Positions 1-8,713 of a stretch of DNA of 64,000 bases are shown here, piece by piece (within the stretch, counting starts at the first letter, position 1; each line of letters opens with the position of its first letter). Position numbers and translations under genes: made by a program. The stretch is from Ferdinandcohnia sp036965165. GTDB taxonomy: Bacteria; Bacillota; Bacilli; Bacillales; Bacillaceae_L. The DNA lies in assembly GCF_036965165.1 (NCBI RefSeq), contig NZ_JBALOX010000074.1:1-64000 (forward strand). Direction: 5' to 3'. The notes below the pieces were generated by a model that was not told the DNA's origin, did not search any database, and was given only the letters and a program-made list of their open reading frames with translations.

Positions 1-285
1 AAAAATAAAGGAGGACTTTGTTTCTGGGTATAAAAGAAAAATGGTATAAAAGTAACTGGATGCTACCCCTATAATGCATATTCTAAGAATACCAGTGCTT
101 TTCCAAGGATAAAGTAATAGACATACCGACAGAATGAATACTAGTCCAAGATGAAAGATATACCCATATCTAAATTCTCTAAAGAATGGGTTACCAATTA
201 ACAAACCCGCTACCATAATTGCTATGCTAAGCCAAACGACAATATAATATGTTTTTTTATTAAATTTATTATTAAACTCCCTCAT
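1..285 (-). CDS. Membrane protein, C-terminal end outside window (partial)
   Basis: An open frame of 95 codons starts at an ATG at 285 on the minus strand and is still open at base 1, so the gene is truncated by the window edge. A good ribosome site (AAAGAGGT) lies just upstream. The translation begins MREFNNKFNKKTYY and then shows three hydrophobic stretches, about residues 15-33, 46-62 and 68-86, joined by short basic loops. This is the pattern of a small integral membrane protein. I do not recognise the family. Confidence 0.6.
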   Translation of the reverse strand, partial: MREFNNKFNKKTYYIVVWLSIAIMVAGLLIGNPFFREFRYGYIFHLGLVFILSVCLLLYPWKSTGILRICIIGVASSYFYTIFLLYPETKSSFIF

Positions 286-430
286 ACTTACCTCTTTGAT
301 TTTTAGTCTAAATCCATCCTTTAAATATATCATTTTTAAAGATGAAATAGGTAATCAATACTGTTGATTGAAGGAAATTTCAATTAGATGTCGGCTATTG
401 GCTCACCATTTTCGAGGTGGGTCAAATAAA

Positions 431-461
431 CCAAGATTACCACAAGTAGTGGCAGTCTTGG
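431..461 (-). terminator. Possible terminator of the MBL-fold gene
   Basis: An imperfect inverted repeat (CCAAGA..CCAC / GTGG..TCTTGG) lies 48 bp beyond the stop of the MBL-fold gene. On the minus strand it is followed by TTTATTTG. The stem has one mismatch and one wobble, so this is only a moderate candidate. Confidence 0.35.
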
Positions 462-508
462 TCTTTAATCAATGTCCAGTTCTACTTAGACAATCCCACA
501 GGGATCGT

Positions 509-1357
509 TTAATAACCATTTACAAAGTTATTTATTGTTTCCCTTTCGTCATCCGTCAGTTCCCTTTTAACATGCTTTTTGAATTCCTCACTTACTTTCT
601 GTTCATCACCACCGCAACTATCTGTATATTTCGCAATGGCCCTGAGCTTCGCAACTTCCTGAATAAATTCCTCTTTTGTAATAGGTCTTTGATGCGAAGG
701 GATATATGTATCTGCATCAAATAATTCCAATTCGTCTAATAACTCCAGTGTTGTCTTGATGGTATAGTTATCTTTCTTCGAAAAAATATCTGGGTAAATG
801 CAGTCACCGAGAAACAGAATCTTTTCTTCTTTGATATATACGATTACTGAATCTGCAGCATGATCTCCCCCGACATGTTGTACGATACAGGTTACCCCAC
901 CAAGGTCAATTTCCACCCGTTTTTCAAAGGTTACATCCGGCAAGACTATTCTGATATCCCGGTGATCCGTATATTCATTTTTAATGGCCCTCGCACAAAA
1001 TTCAATTTCCGTTCCTTCTCTCACTCGTTCATCTATTGCTTCATCCGACCATGAAAGAGGAATGAGCTTCTCCATTTCAATCTTTGTTTTTGAAGAGGCA
1101 ATTGAAACTGTATGAGGTAATCCCGAAAGACCAAAGATATGATCCCAATGCCAATGAGTAAGAACTACCATATCGGGATGTGAAACCTCACCTTTCAAAG
1201 TTTCTTTCACGAAGTAATTTGCATGATCTTCCGAGTTTCCTGCGTCAATCATTAACGTCTTGTTATTGCCCACCACCATTCCTAGAATGGGCCTGTCAGT
1301 CTCCGATATTGGAGTGATATACCAAAAGCTTTTACCTATCTTGTTAATTGAGTGCAT
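509..1357 (-). CDS. Metallo-beta-lactamase-fold hydrolase
   Basis: This is a 282-aa MBL-superfamily protein. The metal-binding HxHxDH signature is visible as HWHWDH near residue 68. A later GGDHAADS supplies a metal His, LFLGDC the bridging Asp, and PSHQRP the last His. Such proteins are typically soluble zinc or iron hydrolases, but the substrate cannot be read from the sequence and it is not a recognised beta-lactamase. The ATG at 1357 is preceded by an AAAGGAGG ribosome site. It stands alone, transcribed away from the two-component genes that follow. Confidence 0.85.
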   Translation of the reverse strand: MHSINKIGKSFWYITPISETDRPILGMVVGNNKTLMIDAGNSEDHANYFVKETLKGEVSHPDMVVLTHWHWDHIFGLSGLPHTVSIASSKTKIEMEKLIPLSWSDEAIDERVREGTEIEFCARAIKNEYTDHRDIRIVLPDVTFEKRVEIDLGGVTCIVQHVGGDHAADSVIVYIKEEKILFLGDCIYPDIFSKKDNYTIKTTLELLDELELFDADTYIPSHQRPITKEEFIQEVAKLRAIAKYTDSCGGDEQKVSEEFKKHVKRELTDDERETINNFVNGY

Positions 1358-1566
1358 AACGGGATGCCTCCTTTCTTTTATATTTTAAGTCGAATAGCGG
1401 TTGTTTACTCATAGAACGATTACTGCCTCTATTTATCGTACTGTTCACCTCACCTATTTAAGCCACTTTTGGAAAGTATCTTAAACTTTAAGAAATGTTC
1501 ACATGAAACTTGTTCCCTCTATAAAAGACCGGCCATCCTTTGATATACTGAAAATGGGTGATGGAT

Positions 1567-2241
1567 ATGTACAAGGTGTTTATTGTTGAAGATGATCCTA
1601 AAATCAGAAATTTAATGGGACAGTACTTGGCAAAATGGAATTTCCAATCGGTTATGGCAGAGGACTTTGAAAATATTGATGGGCAAGTACTCCAAGAAAA
1701 ACCCGACCTAGTCCTGCTCGATCTAAATTTACCCGGGCACGATGGTTTTTATTGGTGCAGTAGACTTCGTCAGCTTTCAGACATACCTATCATAATTATT
1801 TCTTCCCGTTCGCAAAGTATGGATATTGTGATGGCAATGAACATGGGTGGGGATGACTACATTCAAAAACCATTTTCACTCGAGGTCCTTGTGGCAAAAA
1901 TGAATGCGGTCTTGAGACGCTCAGGCTTCATTCAAAACAAGGAAAAGGACTTATTTACGGTTGGGGAGATCACTCTTAATCTACATAACTCCTTTGTTAC
2001 GTACCGGGGAAAAGAAATTTCCCTCACGAAAAATGAATTTCAAATACTATATCTCCTCATGAAAAAAGCAGGACAAATTACCTCCCGGGATGAAATTATG
2101 CGGGTCCTATGGGAGGATGAACAATTCATCGACGACAATACACTTACAGTCAATATGACGCGGCTACGCAGAAAGCTTGAGGAAATAGGTCTAGAGGGCA
2201 CCATCACGACGAAAAAAAAACAAGGATATCTCCTTCAATGA
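1567..2241 (+). CDS. OmpR-family response regulator, BceR-like
   Basis: This 224-aa regulator has a receiver domain and a winged-helix DNA-binding domain. The receiver has acid pocket E8-D9-D10, phospho-acceptor D52 in LLDLNLPG, and K101 in QKPF. The C-terminal effector carries the MTRLRRKLEEIG recognition-helix region. I chose the ATG at 1567 (MYKVFIVEDD) because GGGTGAT lies four bases upstream; GTG 1558 and ATG 1561 lack a spaced ribosome site. The stop overlaps the kinase start (ATGA), so both are co-translated. With the convergent ABC transporter it forms a Bce-type peptide-antibiotic sensing and detoxification module. A TATACT at 1544-1549 is a possible -10. Confidence 0.85.
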   Translation: MYKVFIVEDDPKIRNLMGQYLAKWNFQSVMAEDFENIDGQVLQEKPDLVLLDLNLPGHDGFYWCSRLRQLSDIPIIIISSRSQSMDIVMAMNMGGDDYIQKPFSLEVLVAKMNAVLRRSGFIQNKEKDLFTVGEITLNLHNSFVTYRGKEISLTKNEFQILYLLMKKAGQITSRDEIMRVLWEDEQFIDDNTLTVNMTRLRRKLEEIGLEGTITTKKKQGYLLQ

Positions 2242-3251
2242 GATGGAAACACTATCTTTTTGACCAGCGATTTCTATTGTTTACCTTTTCCATGGCTCTT
2301 CTTCTAACATCCATGATCTTAATCCTTGATCCGAATTTGCATATTCATCTAAGTAATCTTCTCTATCTATTACTTTTAATGATTCTGCCTTTTTCAACAT
2401 ACCTGCTAATTGATTTCCGCAAGAAGAAAAGATTTTTTCAGCTATTAAGGGAGAAGACCGAATCAGGATTTAGTCTAGAACCATCGCATTCTAACACATA
2501 TGAACAGAGACAAATTACACAACTATTAAAAATTCAAAGTGAGCTATTTGAACGTAAAATTGAGGGATTGAAAAATGAACAAAAGGAATGGCATGAATAT
2601 ACAGTCTCCTGGGTTCATGAAATAAAAACACCCATTTCTGTCAGCAAGATGTTATTCGAAACCGAACATGGCTCGAAAAGCCTAGAAGAGGAAATAGATA
2701 AAATCGATTATTTAGTGGACCAAGCCCTGAACTATGCCAGAGTTAGCAATTTCAGCAAGGACTATTTTATTCAAGAACTGAATGTTGAACATATTATAAA
2801 AGAGTCCATAAAGGGGAATCGAAAGGTATTTTTAGCAAAAAACATAAAGCTTGTGCTCGACCTTTCCCGGCTTGAAGTTCTTTCCGATAAAAAAGGTCTG
2901 CTTTTCATTCTCAACCAGATCCTGTCAAACTCCTTAAAATATACGCCAGCAGGTGGCGAAATCACTGTTCAAATTAACAAAGATGATAAAAGAATTACCA
3001 TACGGGACAATGGAATAGGGATTGTCAAAGAGGATTTGGTACGGATATTTGATAAAGGTTTCACCGGTAAAAATGGAAGACAATTTACCTCCTCAACCGG
3101 AATGGGGTTATATCTTGTGAAAAAAACAGCCGATAAATTGGAACTCCAGCTGTTCGTTGATTCCATCGAAGGCAGCTATACCGAAGTGTCCATCTCTTTC
3201 TCAAAAACGGTTGATTTGTTCAAGGAGGAATTAGATACCTTTATGTACTAG
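2238..3251 (+). CDS. Intramembrane-sensing histidine kinase, BceS-like
   Basis: This 337-aa kinase has two closely spaced N-terminal membrane helices (about 13-30 and 38-58) with almost no extracellular loop. That is the hallmark of BceS-type kinases, which sense through their partner ABC transporter rather than through a ligand domain. The phospho-acceptor H127 sits in SWVHEIKTP. N, G1 and G2 boxes follow as NSLKYTPAGGE, DNGIGI and STGMGLYLVKK. The start overlaps the regulator stop by four bases. The gene ends at the bidirectional hairpin shared with the convergent permease. Confidence 0.85.
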   Translation: MRWKHYLFDQRFLLFTFSMALLLTSMILILDPNLHIHLSNLLYLLLLMILPFSTYLLIDFRKKKRFFQLLREKTESGFSLEPSHSNTYEQRQITQLLKIQSELFERKIEGLKNEQKEWHEYTVSWVHEIKTPISVSKMLFETEHGSKSLEEEIDKIDYLVDQALNYARVSNFSKDYFIQELNVEHIIKESIKGNRKVFLAKNIKLVLDLSRLEVLSDKKGLLFILNQILSNSLKYTPAGGEITVQINKDDKRITIRDNGIGIVKEDLVRIFDKGFTGKNGRQFTSSTGMGLYLVKKTADKLELQLFVDSIEGSYTEVSISFSKTVDLFKEELDTFMY

Positions 3252-3280
3252 AAAGGGGCCGCCAACTAGAAGCCCCTTTC
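3251..3280. terminator. Bidirectional terminator between kinase and Bce-type permease
   Basis: A nine-base-pair perfect stem, GAAAGGGGC / GCCCCTTTC, is separated by a 12-nt loop. It lies exactly between the converging stop codons and can end transcription from both sides. Confidence 0.75.
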
Positions 3281-3282
3281 AT

Positions 3283-5208
3283 TTACATTTTCACCAACAA
3301 ATAATACTTCCGCCATGTTACAAGGTAGTATACAGAATAAATAGCTAGGTATATGGCAATCGTAGCCGAAAACGGCAGCAACACCTGGATATGCGCAAAT
3401 CTGGCTAATGCCACAATGATAACGGTACTACTCGGGATGGCAATGACTAATGGAAGCATAAAGACCGGTAGTAATTGCTTGGCAATAGCATTGCTTATTT
3501 GCTTATGGCTCATGCCGATTTTTCTCAGTACTTGATAACGCCCCTGGTCAGCAGTGGCCTCGGTTAGCTGTTTGTAGTACAACATACTTCCAGTTGCGAG
3601 CAGAAAGACAATCCCCAAAAAGGCACCAATAAAAATCAGCAGTCCGTAGGTTTGGACTCCCTTTTGGTATTCGTGATAAAAGGAAGTGAATATAAATGAG
3701 TCATCTTCCATTCTTACATCCTTTCGAACCATTTCTTCGATTTCATTTATCAGTTTCTCCATCGACTTATCATTAACCAGTTTATAAATTTGCATCTTTT
3801 CAACATTCCCCTGTTCCCTCAACTCCTGATACATCTGATCATTGATTACCATTGGAAAGGCGGAATAGTTTTGATTTAATAAATGCCTTTTTTCATATTT
3901 ATCAATTGTCACCTTTACCTGATCTGCCAGTATAATCGTTTTTCCGGTGTATGGATCCGTGGCTTGATTCAAATTCCCGTCATTAAAGACAAGTGCCTTG
4001 CCGTCTTCAATATCCTTCATTGAATCCAGGCCTATTTTTTCAGCCAATCGTTTGTACTCACTCTCCATAATAAGAATCACCGGAAACTGATCTGGCCATC
4101 TTTCCGTCGGAGAAAGGTCCCCTTCCACCTGTAAATACTCCATTGTATCTGAAAAAACAACCTTGTGTTCCTGGCTCTCATTAATCAACTTTCCAATCTG
4201 TGTATCGGTTTCGTTATTCCTCGATGTATACATGATACTCAAAGGATTATTTTCATTCGCGCCGGCATTCAAGTTTTGATGCAAGCTGAAGATGGTCCCC
4301 AGTACAAAAAGGGTAATGGTACTTAACAGGGCAATAACCGATAAAATAAGTACATTTCCTTTTATCCTGAAACGGAGATGGGAGACACTAATTAAATTTG
4401 TCCCTTTAAAATAGATACCCTTCATTCTTGCAATCCAATCTAATAAAGCAACCAAAACGGAATGCATAAACAAAAAGGTCCCAACCAAGACAAATAGCAG
4501 CGAAAACAGGAATGCGGTAAAACCATATTCCCTGTATATTCCCGAATCGCTTGGTAGCAGCATTCCATAACATCCTATTCCAATCATAACAATAGATAAG
4601 ACGGCAGCAATCCTTGATCCCTTCTGCTGTTTATCACCCTGATTATCGGCTTTAAGGAGTTCCATCAGTGTATAGCGATAGATCATCCGATAATTTCGAA
4701 ATGATGTAACCGCGATAATGGAGATAAACACAATCAACGACTGAATGATTGCTTTATTGGAAATATCAAAATGGGCGATGAAGGAAAATCCCATTAATTT
4801 AACTAACAGCATGGCGAACAATTTCGATAGAAGAATGCCTATTCCGATAGCCGCCCCGAGTGCGACAAACCCCATGATAAGATTTTCATAGAAAAGGAGC
4901 TTGGCAATCTGCTTCTTCCGCATTCCAAATAAAGAGTATAAGGCAACCTCTTTTTTTCGTTTTCTAGTAAAAAAATGATTGGAATACCAAATAAAAATAG
5001 CTGAAAAAATCAGCAGCAAAACCGATGCTGCCATGAAGGCTGGTTGTACCTTTCCTAAGGCCGTTGCCGAATGGACAATCTGGTTATTGTACTGGAGCGA
5101 AACAAAGATAAAGTAAATCATCATGCTGAATACCATCGGGTAGAAATACAACAAATAGGATCGGGTATTCTTTTTAATATTTGTTTTGGCAAGGCTAAAT
5201 AATGTCAT
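3283..5208 (-). CDS. Bce-type ABC transporter permease (FtsX-fold, 10 TM)
   Basis: This is a 641-aa permease. It has an N-terminal group of four helices, a middle group, a large extracytoplasmic segment of about 200 residues (roughly 330-530) and three C-terminal helices. That is the BceB/YxdM architecture. A motif FGMRKKQIAKLLFYEN typical of FtsX-like permeases lies near residue 93. The longer in-frame extension upstream is unlikely: the ATG at 5208 (MTLFSLAKTN) has a GGGGGAGG ribosome site, and an earlier start would sit deep inside the ATPase gene. The start overlaps the ATPase stop by 14 bp. The probable role is to remove peptide antibiotics such as bacitracin-like or lantibiotic compounds from lipid targets; the substrate is unknown. 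Confidence 0.85.
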   Translation of the reverse strand: MTLFSLAKTNIKKNTRSYLLYFYPMVFSMMIYFIFVSLQYNNQIVHSATALGKVQPAFMAASVLLLIFSAIFIWYSNHFFTRKRKKEVALYSLFGMRKKQIAKLLFYENLIMGFVALGAAIGIGILLSKLFAMLLVKLMGFSFIAHFDISNKAIIQSLIVFISIIAVTSFRNYRMIYRYTLMELLKADNQGDKQQKGSRIAAVLSIVMIGIGCYGMLLPSDSGIYREYGFTAFLFSLLFVLVGTFLFMHSVLVALLDWIARMKGIYFKGTNLISVSHLRFRIKGNVLILSVIALLSTITLFVLGTIFSLHQNLNAGANENNPLSIMYTSRNNETDTQIGKLINESQEHKVVFSDTMEYLQVEGDLSPTERWPDQFPVILIMESEYKRLAEKIGLDSMKDIEDGKALVFNDGNLNQATDPYTGKTIILADQVKVTIDKYEKRHLLNQNYSAFPMVINDQMYQELREQGNVEKMQIYKLVNDKSMEKLINEIEEMVRKDVRMEDDSFIFTSFYHEYQKGVQTYGLLIFIGAFLGIVFLLATGSMLYYKQLTEATADQGRYQVLRKIGMSHKQISNAIAKQLLPVFMLPLVIAIPSSTVIIVALARFAHIQVLLPFSATIAIYLAIYSVYYLVTWRKYYLLVKM

Positions 5209-5971
5209 AGCGGCCGCCTCCCCCAAGAGTGGCAAGGATATCGATAATTTGCCCGAAAAATTGTTTCCGGGTTCGGTCGCCCTTCCTGATTTCCGTAAAA
5301 ATTGCCCCGTCTTTGATAAATAAGACGGAATTGCTGAAACTCGCTGCATAGGCATCATGCGTTACCATCAGGATGGTTGCCTGCTGCTGTTCATTTAGTT
5401 TGGTGAGTGTGGAAAGTAGCATAAACGCAGACTTGGAATCCAGTGCCCCTGTTGGTTCATCGGCGAAAATCAAGCTGGGATTCGTAATAATGGCTCTTGC
5501 CACAGCCGTTCTCTGTTGCTGACCACCAGAAATGCTGTAAGGATAGGATTCTAAAATGCTATCGATCCCCAGCACTTCAGCTACATTTTTCACCCTCTTT
5601 TCAATCTCCTGGTAGGGAACATTCGATAAGGAAAGTGGCAGAATCATGTTTTCCTTTACAGTCAATGTTTCAATTAAATTGTAATCCTGAAAGATAAAAC
5701 CCAGTTTCTCTCTTCGGAAATCAGCCAAATCCTCTTCTTGCAGGCGTAGGATACTTTTTCCCTCGATATTGATTGTCCCTGAAGTCGGGACATCGATGGT
5801 TGACAACACATTCAAAAGTGTTGTTTTGCCTGCACCCGATGGCCCCATAATGCTGACAAATTCCCCTTTAAAAACCTGAAGCTCGATATCATTCAATGCA
5901 GTATATACATTCCCCTTCGATCCAAATACCTTTTTAATGTTCGCGGCTTCCAAAACGATTTGTTTTTCCAT
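5195..5971 (-). CDS. Bce-type ABC transporter ATP-binding protein
   Basis: This 258-aa MacB/BceA-type ATPase has Walker A GPSGAGKTT (about 43-51), signature ISGGQQQR (147-154), Walker B LIFADEPT (167-174) and a later switch His in VTHD. It is the first gene of the minus-strand pair with the 10-TM permease. Upstream, at 6041-6076, lie a BceR-type inverted repeat and a repeated CCTTACAATT. This fits activation by the neighbouring response regulator. A TATAGT at 6004-6009 (minus strand) is a plausible -10. Confidence 0.9.
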   Translation of the reverse strand: MEKQIVLEAANIKKVFGSKGNVYTALNDIELQVFKGEFVSIMGPSGAGKTTLLNVLSTIDVPTSGTINIEGKSILRLQEEDLADFRREKLGFIFQDYNLIETLTVKENMILPLSLSNVPYQEIEKRVKNVAEVLGIDSILESYPYSISGGQQQRTAVARAIITNPSLIFADEPTGALDSKSAFMLLSTLTKLNEQQQATILMVTHDAYAASFSNSVLFIKDGAIFTEIRKGDRTRKQFFGQIIDILATLGGGGRYDII

Positions 5972-6040
5972 TTCATCATCCCTTATTTAGCTTTATATAT
6001 CTAACTATAAGAGAAATAGATAGCTCCAACCATAACTTAT

Positions 6041-6076
6041 CCTTACAATTCATAAGAAATCCTTACAATTTTGTAA
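6041..6076 (-). promoter_or_regulatory. BceR-type operator upstream of the ABC transporter
   Basis: Positions 6063-6076 read TTACA-ATTT-TGTAA, a perfect match to the TNACA-N4-TGTAA inverted repeat described for BceR-like regulators. A second copy of CCTTACAATT at 6041-6050 lies exactly 20 bp (two helical turns) from the one at 6061-6070. The site is about 70-95 bp upstream of the ATPase start region. Confidence 0.6.
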
Positions 6077-6117
6077 CCCAGCAAAAAACTAATAAATAAG
6101 ACTACATAATAATCTGA

Positions 6118-6123
6118 TATAAT
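6118..6123 (+). promoter_or_regulatory. Probable -10 of the LytTR gene
   Basis: A perfect TATAAT inside TGATATAAT lies 84 bp upstream of the LytTR start. No convincing -35 is seen at the expected distance, so an extended -10 (TGN) promoter is likely. Confidence 0.45.
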
Positions 6124-6207
6124 ATGAAAAAATGTATGTGAATGAATAAAGAATCAATATAATTAATCTGTAGGCGATTCATAATTTGAATTTTCGTGGG
6201 TGATAAG

Positions 6208-6645
6208 ATGAAAATTTCAATAGAAGAAATAAACAAAGAACTGGCAGAAGAAATCCTGATAAGGTGCCATGAAGTAGATGAAGAAATAGACGAAATCGTA
6301 AACAAGCTGAAAACGGAAGAACTCATTGTACTCGGATATCAAAATGATCAAGTTCACCGTATTAAGCTTAGTGATATTTATTATTTCGAGGCAGTTGACG
6401 GAAAAGTTTTTATTTACTGCAAGGATAACGTTTTTGAGGTAAAACAAAAGCTTTATGAGTTAGAGGAATTATGCAGTGGGAAGAACTGCTTTCGTGCATC
6501 CAAATCAACTATTTTGAACATCGCTAAAATTTCATCCATTTATCCGTCCATAAGCGGTCGATTTGAGGCGGTGCTTGATAACGGGGAACGTGCTACTGTA
6601 TCAAGACAGTATGTGCCTGTCCTTAAAAATAGGCTAGGATTGTAA
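6208..6645 (+). CDS. LytTR-domain DNA-binding regulator
   Basis: This 145-aa protein has an acidic N-terminal segment (about 1-40) and a LytTR DNA-binding domain (about 45-143). Recognisable parts are IYYFEAVDGKVFIY, CFRASKSTILN and LDNGERATVSRQYVPVLK. There is no receiver domain, so activity is not controlled by phosphorylation. The ATG at 6208 is chosen because GGGTGAT ends four bases upstream; an in-frame GTG at 6196 has no ribosome site. The next gene, 13 bp downstream, is a DUF3021 membrane protein. Such pairs are LytTR regulatory systems in which the membrane partner usually restrains the regulator. Confidence 0.85.
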   Translation: MKISIEEINKELAEEILIRCHEVDEEIDEIVNKLKTEELIVLGYQNDQVHRIKLSDIYYFEAVDGKVFIYCKDNVFEVKQKLYELEELCSGKNCFRASKSTILNIAKISSIYPSISGRFEAVLDNGERATVSRQYVPVLKNRLGL

Positions 6646-6658
6646 AGGAGGGATAAGC

Positions 6659-7078
6659 TTGAAGATGTCCGAATTTGTACAAAAGATGATAAAAGACTTT
6701 TTAATCATCTTTGCATTCATCATCATTATGATTACTATTTTGCGGCAAATCTATTATCCCAATATGGTCTTTGAATTGAGGTCGATTTATATTATCATGG
6801 CCTTTTCATTTATAAGTGCAATAATGGGATTTATTTTGTATTCTCCTAATGACATAAGTGAGAGGAAAATGCGCATAAGAATGTTCATTCATTTTTTCAG
6901 TTTGGAAATCCTTTTGATTGTCCTTTGTAGCATTTTTGGAATTGTGAATAATGCGGTAGACGTAATCATTCTTGTACTGCAAATTGCTGTAATTTATTTT
7001 CTGGTTCGTCTGCTATCATGGCAAAAGGATAAAAAAGAAGCCCAAAAAATCAACGAAAAACTAAAGGCATTTAAGTAA
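6659..7078 (+). CDS. DUF3021 family membrane protein, probable LytTR partner
   Basis: This 139-aa protein has four predicted membrane helices (about 14-30, 41-59, 75-93 and 100-117) and a basic, charged C-terminus. The TTG at 6659 follows AAAGGAGG by seven bases. DUF3021 proteins occur almost always next to a LytTR regulator, as here, and the pair ends in a strong terminator. The inferred role is a membrane-bound sensor or antagonist of the LytTR protein; the signal is unknown. Confidence 0.8.
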   Translation: MKMSEFVQKMIKDFLIIFAFIIIMITILRQIYYPNMVFELRSIYIIMAFSFISAIMGFILYSPNDISERKMRIRMFIHFFSLEILLIVLCSIFGIVNNAVDVIILVLQIAVIYFLVRLLSWQKDKKEAQKINEKLKAFK

Positions 7079-7138
7079 GAATTTTAGGAGATTGGTCATT
7101 AAGTTCATAAAGCAGCAATGACTGCTACAGATTAGTAT

Positions 7139-7168
7139 GCGGTAAGCCATGTAGCTTATCGCTTTTTT
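7139..7168 (+). terminator. Terminator of the LytTR/DUF3021 operon
   Basis: Stem GCGGTAAGC / GCTTATCGC (one G-U pair) with a six-base loop is followed by six T residues. Confidence 0.85.
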
Positions 7169-7276
7169 GCATCTTATTTGCCCGTGGATACAACTTATCG
7201 AATTTCTATATACTTCCTTTCAGTCGTTTAATATGATGAATTCATAAAAAATGATTCGAAAGAAGGAATAACTACT

Positions 7277-8581
7277 ATGGGGATTATACTATTATTTATT
7301 GCTTTGATTTTTGAGGTTGTTTTTGCAATCTACTGTATTGCAACTAAACAAAAACATAATAAAATAAAAAATTGGTTTAGGATTGCTGTATTTTTCACAT
7401 TTGTCATACTCACACTTTCATCGGTGATTGTGTGGAGTTTCCGCTGGGTCTTACTTACTGTACTGCTTTTCATTTTAGCGGTAAAAGGAATGGTTTCTCT
7501 TAACCGTAACAAGGGAATTACTAAAAAGCCCAAAACCTCTAGATTGGTGTGGAAATCCATTTTTATGATAGTGGTAACGGTATTTGCATTTGCACCTGCG
7601 ATTGTTTTTCCACAGCATCATTCACTAGAAGTAACAGGTCAATATGAAGTTGAAACCGCTACTTACACATATATTGACAAAAACCGGGCTGAGGAATTCA
7701 CTGACACAGGCGACAACCGATTTGTGAATGTGGAATTTTGGTATCCAAAAAATGGAGATGGAACATACCCACTATTGGTGTTCTCCCATGGAGCAACCGG
7801 TGTTAAATCAAGCAATACCTCTACCTATACTGAGTTAGCAAGCCACGGTTATGTAGTTGTTTCAATCGATCATCCTTATCATTCCTTTTTTACGGTTTCG
7901 GATGATGGAACGAGAGCTTTGATTAATTCAGATTATTATCTTGAAATTAGCAATCTGAATAAAGACGGCATTTATACAAATGAAGAACTCTATGGACTCA
8001 TTCAAAAATGGATGAAACTTAGAACAGACGATATGAATTTTGTAATTGATACGATTCTTGATAAATCTAAAACTGAAAATAATACCTTATATCAACTTAT
8101 TGATACAGAGAAAATCGGTGTGTTCGGTCACTCAATGGGCGGTGCTGCAAGTGTTTGGCTAGGCAGAGAACGTGAGGATATAGATGCAGTTGTAAATCTT
8201 GATGCCCCATTCTTTAGCGAGCTTCTTTACAAGAAAGAAATGGATGACTTTGTAGCAAGTAACGACTCATATACAACACCACTTTTTAATATTTATTCGG
8301 ACGATGTTTGGACACAGCTCGAAAGTAACTCTCTTTATGCTGCGAACAAACTCAATAATGAACCATTCAAAAATGCATACACTGCTCATTTTCAGGGGGC
8401 CAAACATTTAAGCTTGACTGATTTACCTCTTTTTTCTCCTATGCTTGCAAATCTTCTGCAAGGTGGAAAAGCGGATATTGATCCATATTACTGTATCGAA
8501 ACTACAAATGAACTGATTGTTAAATTTTTTGACTATGAATTAAAAGGCATTGGCCATTTCTCCCCTGAAGAGACATATTGA
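7277..8581 (+). CDS. Membrane-anchored alpha/beta hydrolase
   Basis: This is a 434-aa protein. Residues 1-20, 34-70 and 94-112 are hydrophobic and form three or four membrane helices. The rest is an alpha/beta-hydrolase domain of the dienelactone-hydrolase/PAF-acetylhydrolase type. The nucleophile elbow is GHSMGGA with S286. An oxyanion-hole motif VFSHGATG lies near 168-175. An acid residue may be D309 in NLDAP, and a His is seen near AKHLSLTD. It resembles membrane-tethered lipase or esterase proteins, but the substrate is unknown. The ATG follows AAGAAGGAAT. Confidence 0.8.
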   Translation: MGIILLFIALIFEVVFAIYCIATKQKHNKIKNWFRIAVFFTFVILTLSSVIVWSFRWVLLTVLLFILAVKGMVSLNRNKGITKKPKTSRLVWKSIFMIVVTVFAFAPAIVFPQHHSLEVTGQYEVETATYTYIDKNRAEEFTDTGDNRFVNVEFWYPKNGDGTYPLLVFSHGATGVKSSNTSTYTELASHGYVVVSIDHPYHSFFTVSDDGTRALINSDYYLEISNLNKDGIYTNEELYGLIQKWMKLRTDDMNFVIDTILDKSKTENNTLYQLIDTEKIGVFGHSMGGAASVWLGREREDIDAVVNLDAPFFSELLYKKEMDDFVASNDSYTTPLFNIYSDDVWTQLESNSLYAANKLNNEPFKNAYTAHFQGAKHLSLTDLPLFSPMLANLLQGGKADIDPYYCIETTNELIVKFFDYELKGIGHFSPEETY

Positions 8582-8609
8582 ATATAGTCTAGCAGTTTAA
8601 AAAAATTCA

Positions 8610-8656
8610 TTAAAGGCTGAGGTATACATGTGTAAACTGTATGGCTCAGCCTTTAA
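8610..8656. terminator. Long inverted repeat, probable terminator
   Basis: A perfect 12-bp stem, TTAAAGGCTGAG / CTCAGCCTTTAA, lies 29 bp after the hydrolase stop. The A-run upstream gives a U-run only on the minus strand. The plus strand has weak T content, so termination strength is uncertain. Confidence 0.45.
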
Positions 8657-8713
8657 TAAGGTATTAATACATTTTTTATCGAATATGATTTTAGTGATAA
8701 AGGAGTGATGTTG

